Origin: Alphaproteobacteria bacterium
GTDB taxonomy: Bacteria > Pseudomonadota > Alphaproteobacteria > Rhodobacterales > Rhodobacteraceae
Assembly: GCA_030431485.1 (NCBI GenBank)
Contig: JAUIIR010000015.1
Span: forward strand, 1 to 62,970
DNA length: 62,970 bases
Reading direction: 5' to 3'
The notes under the pieces were generated by a model that saw nothing but the letters and a program-made list of their open reading frames with translations, searched no databases and was not told the origin of the DNA. Shown here in pieces: positions 62,868 through 62,970 of this stretch (the stretch's first letter is position 1; each line of letters starts with the position of its first letter). Both the position numbers and the translations under genes were made by a program.

Positions 62868-62970
62868 ATGAAGACACTACGATGGGGCATTCTTGGCGCG
62901 GCGAAATTTGCACGGGAGCAGATGGCTCCGGCCATACACGCGGCGCGGCAGTCCAAACTCGCTATTTTGG
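62868..62970 (+). CDS. Gfo/Idh/MocA-family oxidoreductase (N-terminal fragment, runs off window)
   Basis: The last 103 bases encode MKTLRWGILGAAKFAREQMA and a few further residues, the start of a Rossmann-fold NAD(P)-binding oxidoreductase (GxLGxAxxA). AAAGGAGA lies seven bases before the ATG. Only about 34 residues are seen, so the substrate cannot be named. Confidence 0.75.
   Translation, partial: MKTLRWGILGAAKFAREQMAPAIHAARQSKLAIL

Overview
The window is a stretch of an alphaproteobacterial chromosome, most probably from the Roseobacter group (Rhodobacteraceae). The evidence is the gene content and order (a pyc, valS and mrp neighbourhood, a dcw cluster headed by mraZ, the UPF0262/infA/maf/rng/yacG block, MmcB, DUF6324 and DUF6476 small proteins). 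RNA and operator types typical of the group agree with this: a SAM-II riboswitch, direct-repeat SOS boxes of the form GTTC-N7-GTTC, a tRNA-His without G-1, and an array of CCTCCTCCC-loop hairpins behind a DUF1127 gene, as in the 'cuckoo' (CcsR) RNAs of Rhodobacter sphaeroides. A perfect PpsR/CrtJ-type operator in front of a BciB-like 8-vinyl reductase suggests an aerobic anoxygenic phototroph or a close relative of one.

Layout. 1-745: the 5' part of an IS256-family element. 755-5860: a small, comparatively AT-rich P4-like satellite with integrase, an unknown regulator-like protein, an AlpA-type excisionase/regulator and a Prim-Pol/D5 helicase, with a cluster of GGGGGTAG repeats next to the helicase. 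6234-9706: a lone receiver protein and a convergent BvgS-like hybrid kinase that carries a frameshift. 10051-28761: central metabolism and housekeeping (pyc, an lldD-like oxidase, an SDR, uvrD with an SOS box, metZ under a SAM-II riboswitch, folE2, trkH, a TPP decarboxylase, valS, a DMSP-lyase-family cupin). 28884-29620: the CcsR-like RNA array and its DUF1127 gene. 29774-36045: mrp, then on the minus strand a vitamin B12 uptake operon under a cobalamin riboswitch, which encodes its own ExbB-ExbD-ExbD-TonB energiser.

36100-44443: the dcw cluster mraZ-rsmH-ftsL-ftsI-murE-murF-mraY, preceded by a long leader with TGGG repeats of 10-bp period (candidate MraZ boxes) and a terminator hairpin like that of the R. 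sphaeroides UpsM sRNA. The cluster stops after mraY and is followed by bciB. 45977-50875: UPF0262, a LMW phosphatase, a three-gene metabolic cassette, infA, maf, rng-like and yacG, tightly packed. 50896-55985: glycerate kinase, tRNA-Tyr, rlmB and the riboflavin genes ribB-ribH with nusB. 56072-62970: small proteins, SOS-controlled mmcB, tRNA-His, rluD facing a DUF6476 gene from an overlapping start codon, rpoH, an endonuclease/exonuclease/phosphatase-family protein and the start of a Gfo/Idh/MocA oxidoreductase.

Several parts appear connected. The rpoH product could act on the promoter of the DUF1127/CcsR operon, as is known in R. sphaeroides. uvrD and mmcB share SOS boxes. MraZ probably acts on its own leader. 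Starts were chosen by ribosome binding sites and family length. No database search was possible, so family names rest on motif recognition.
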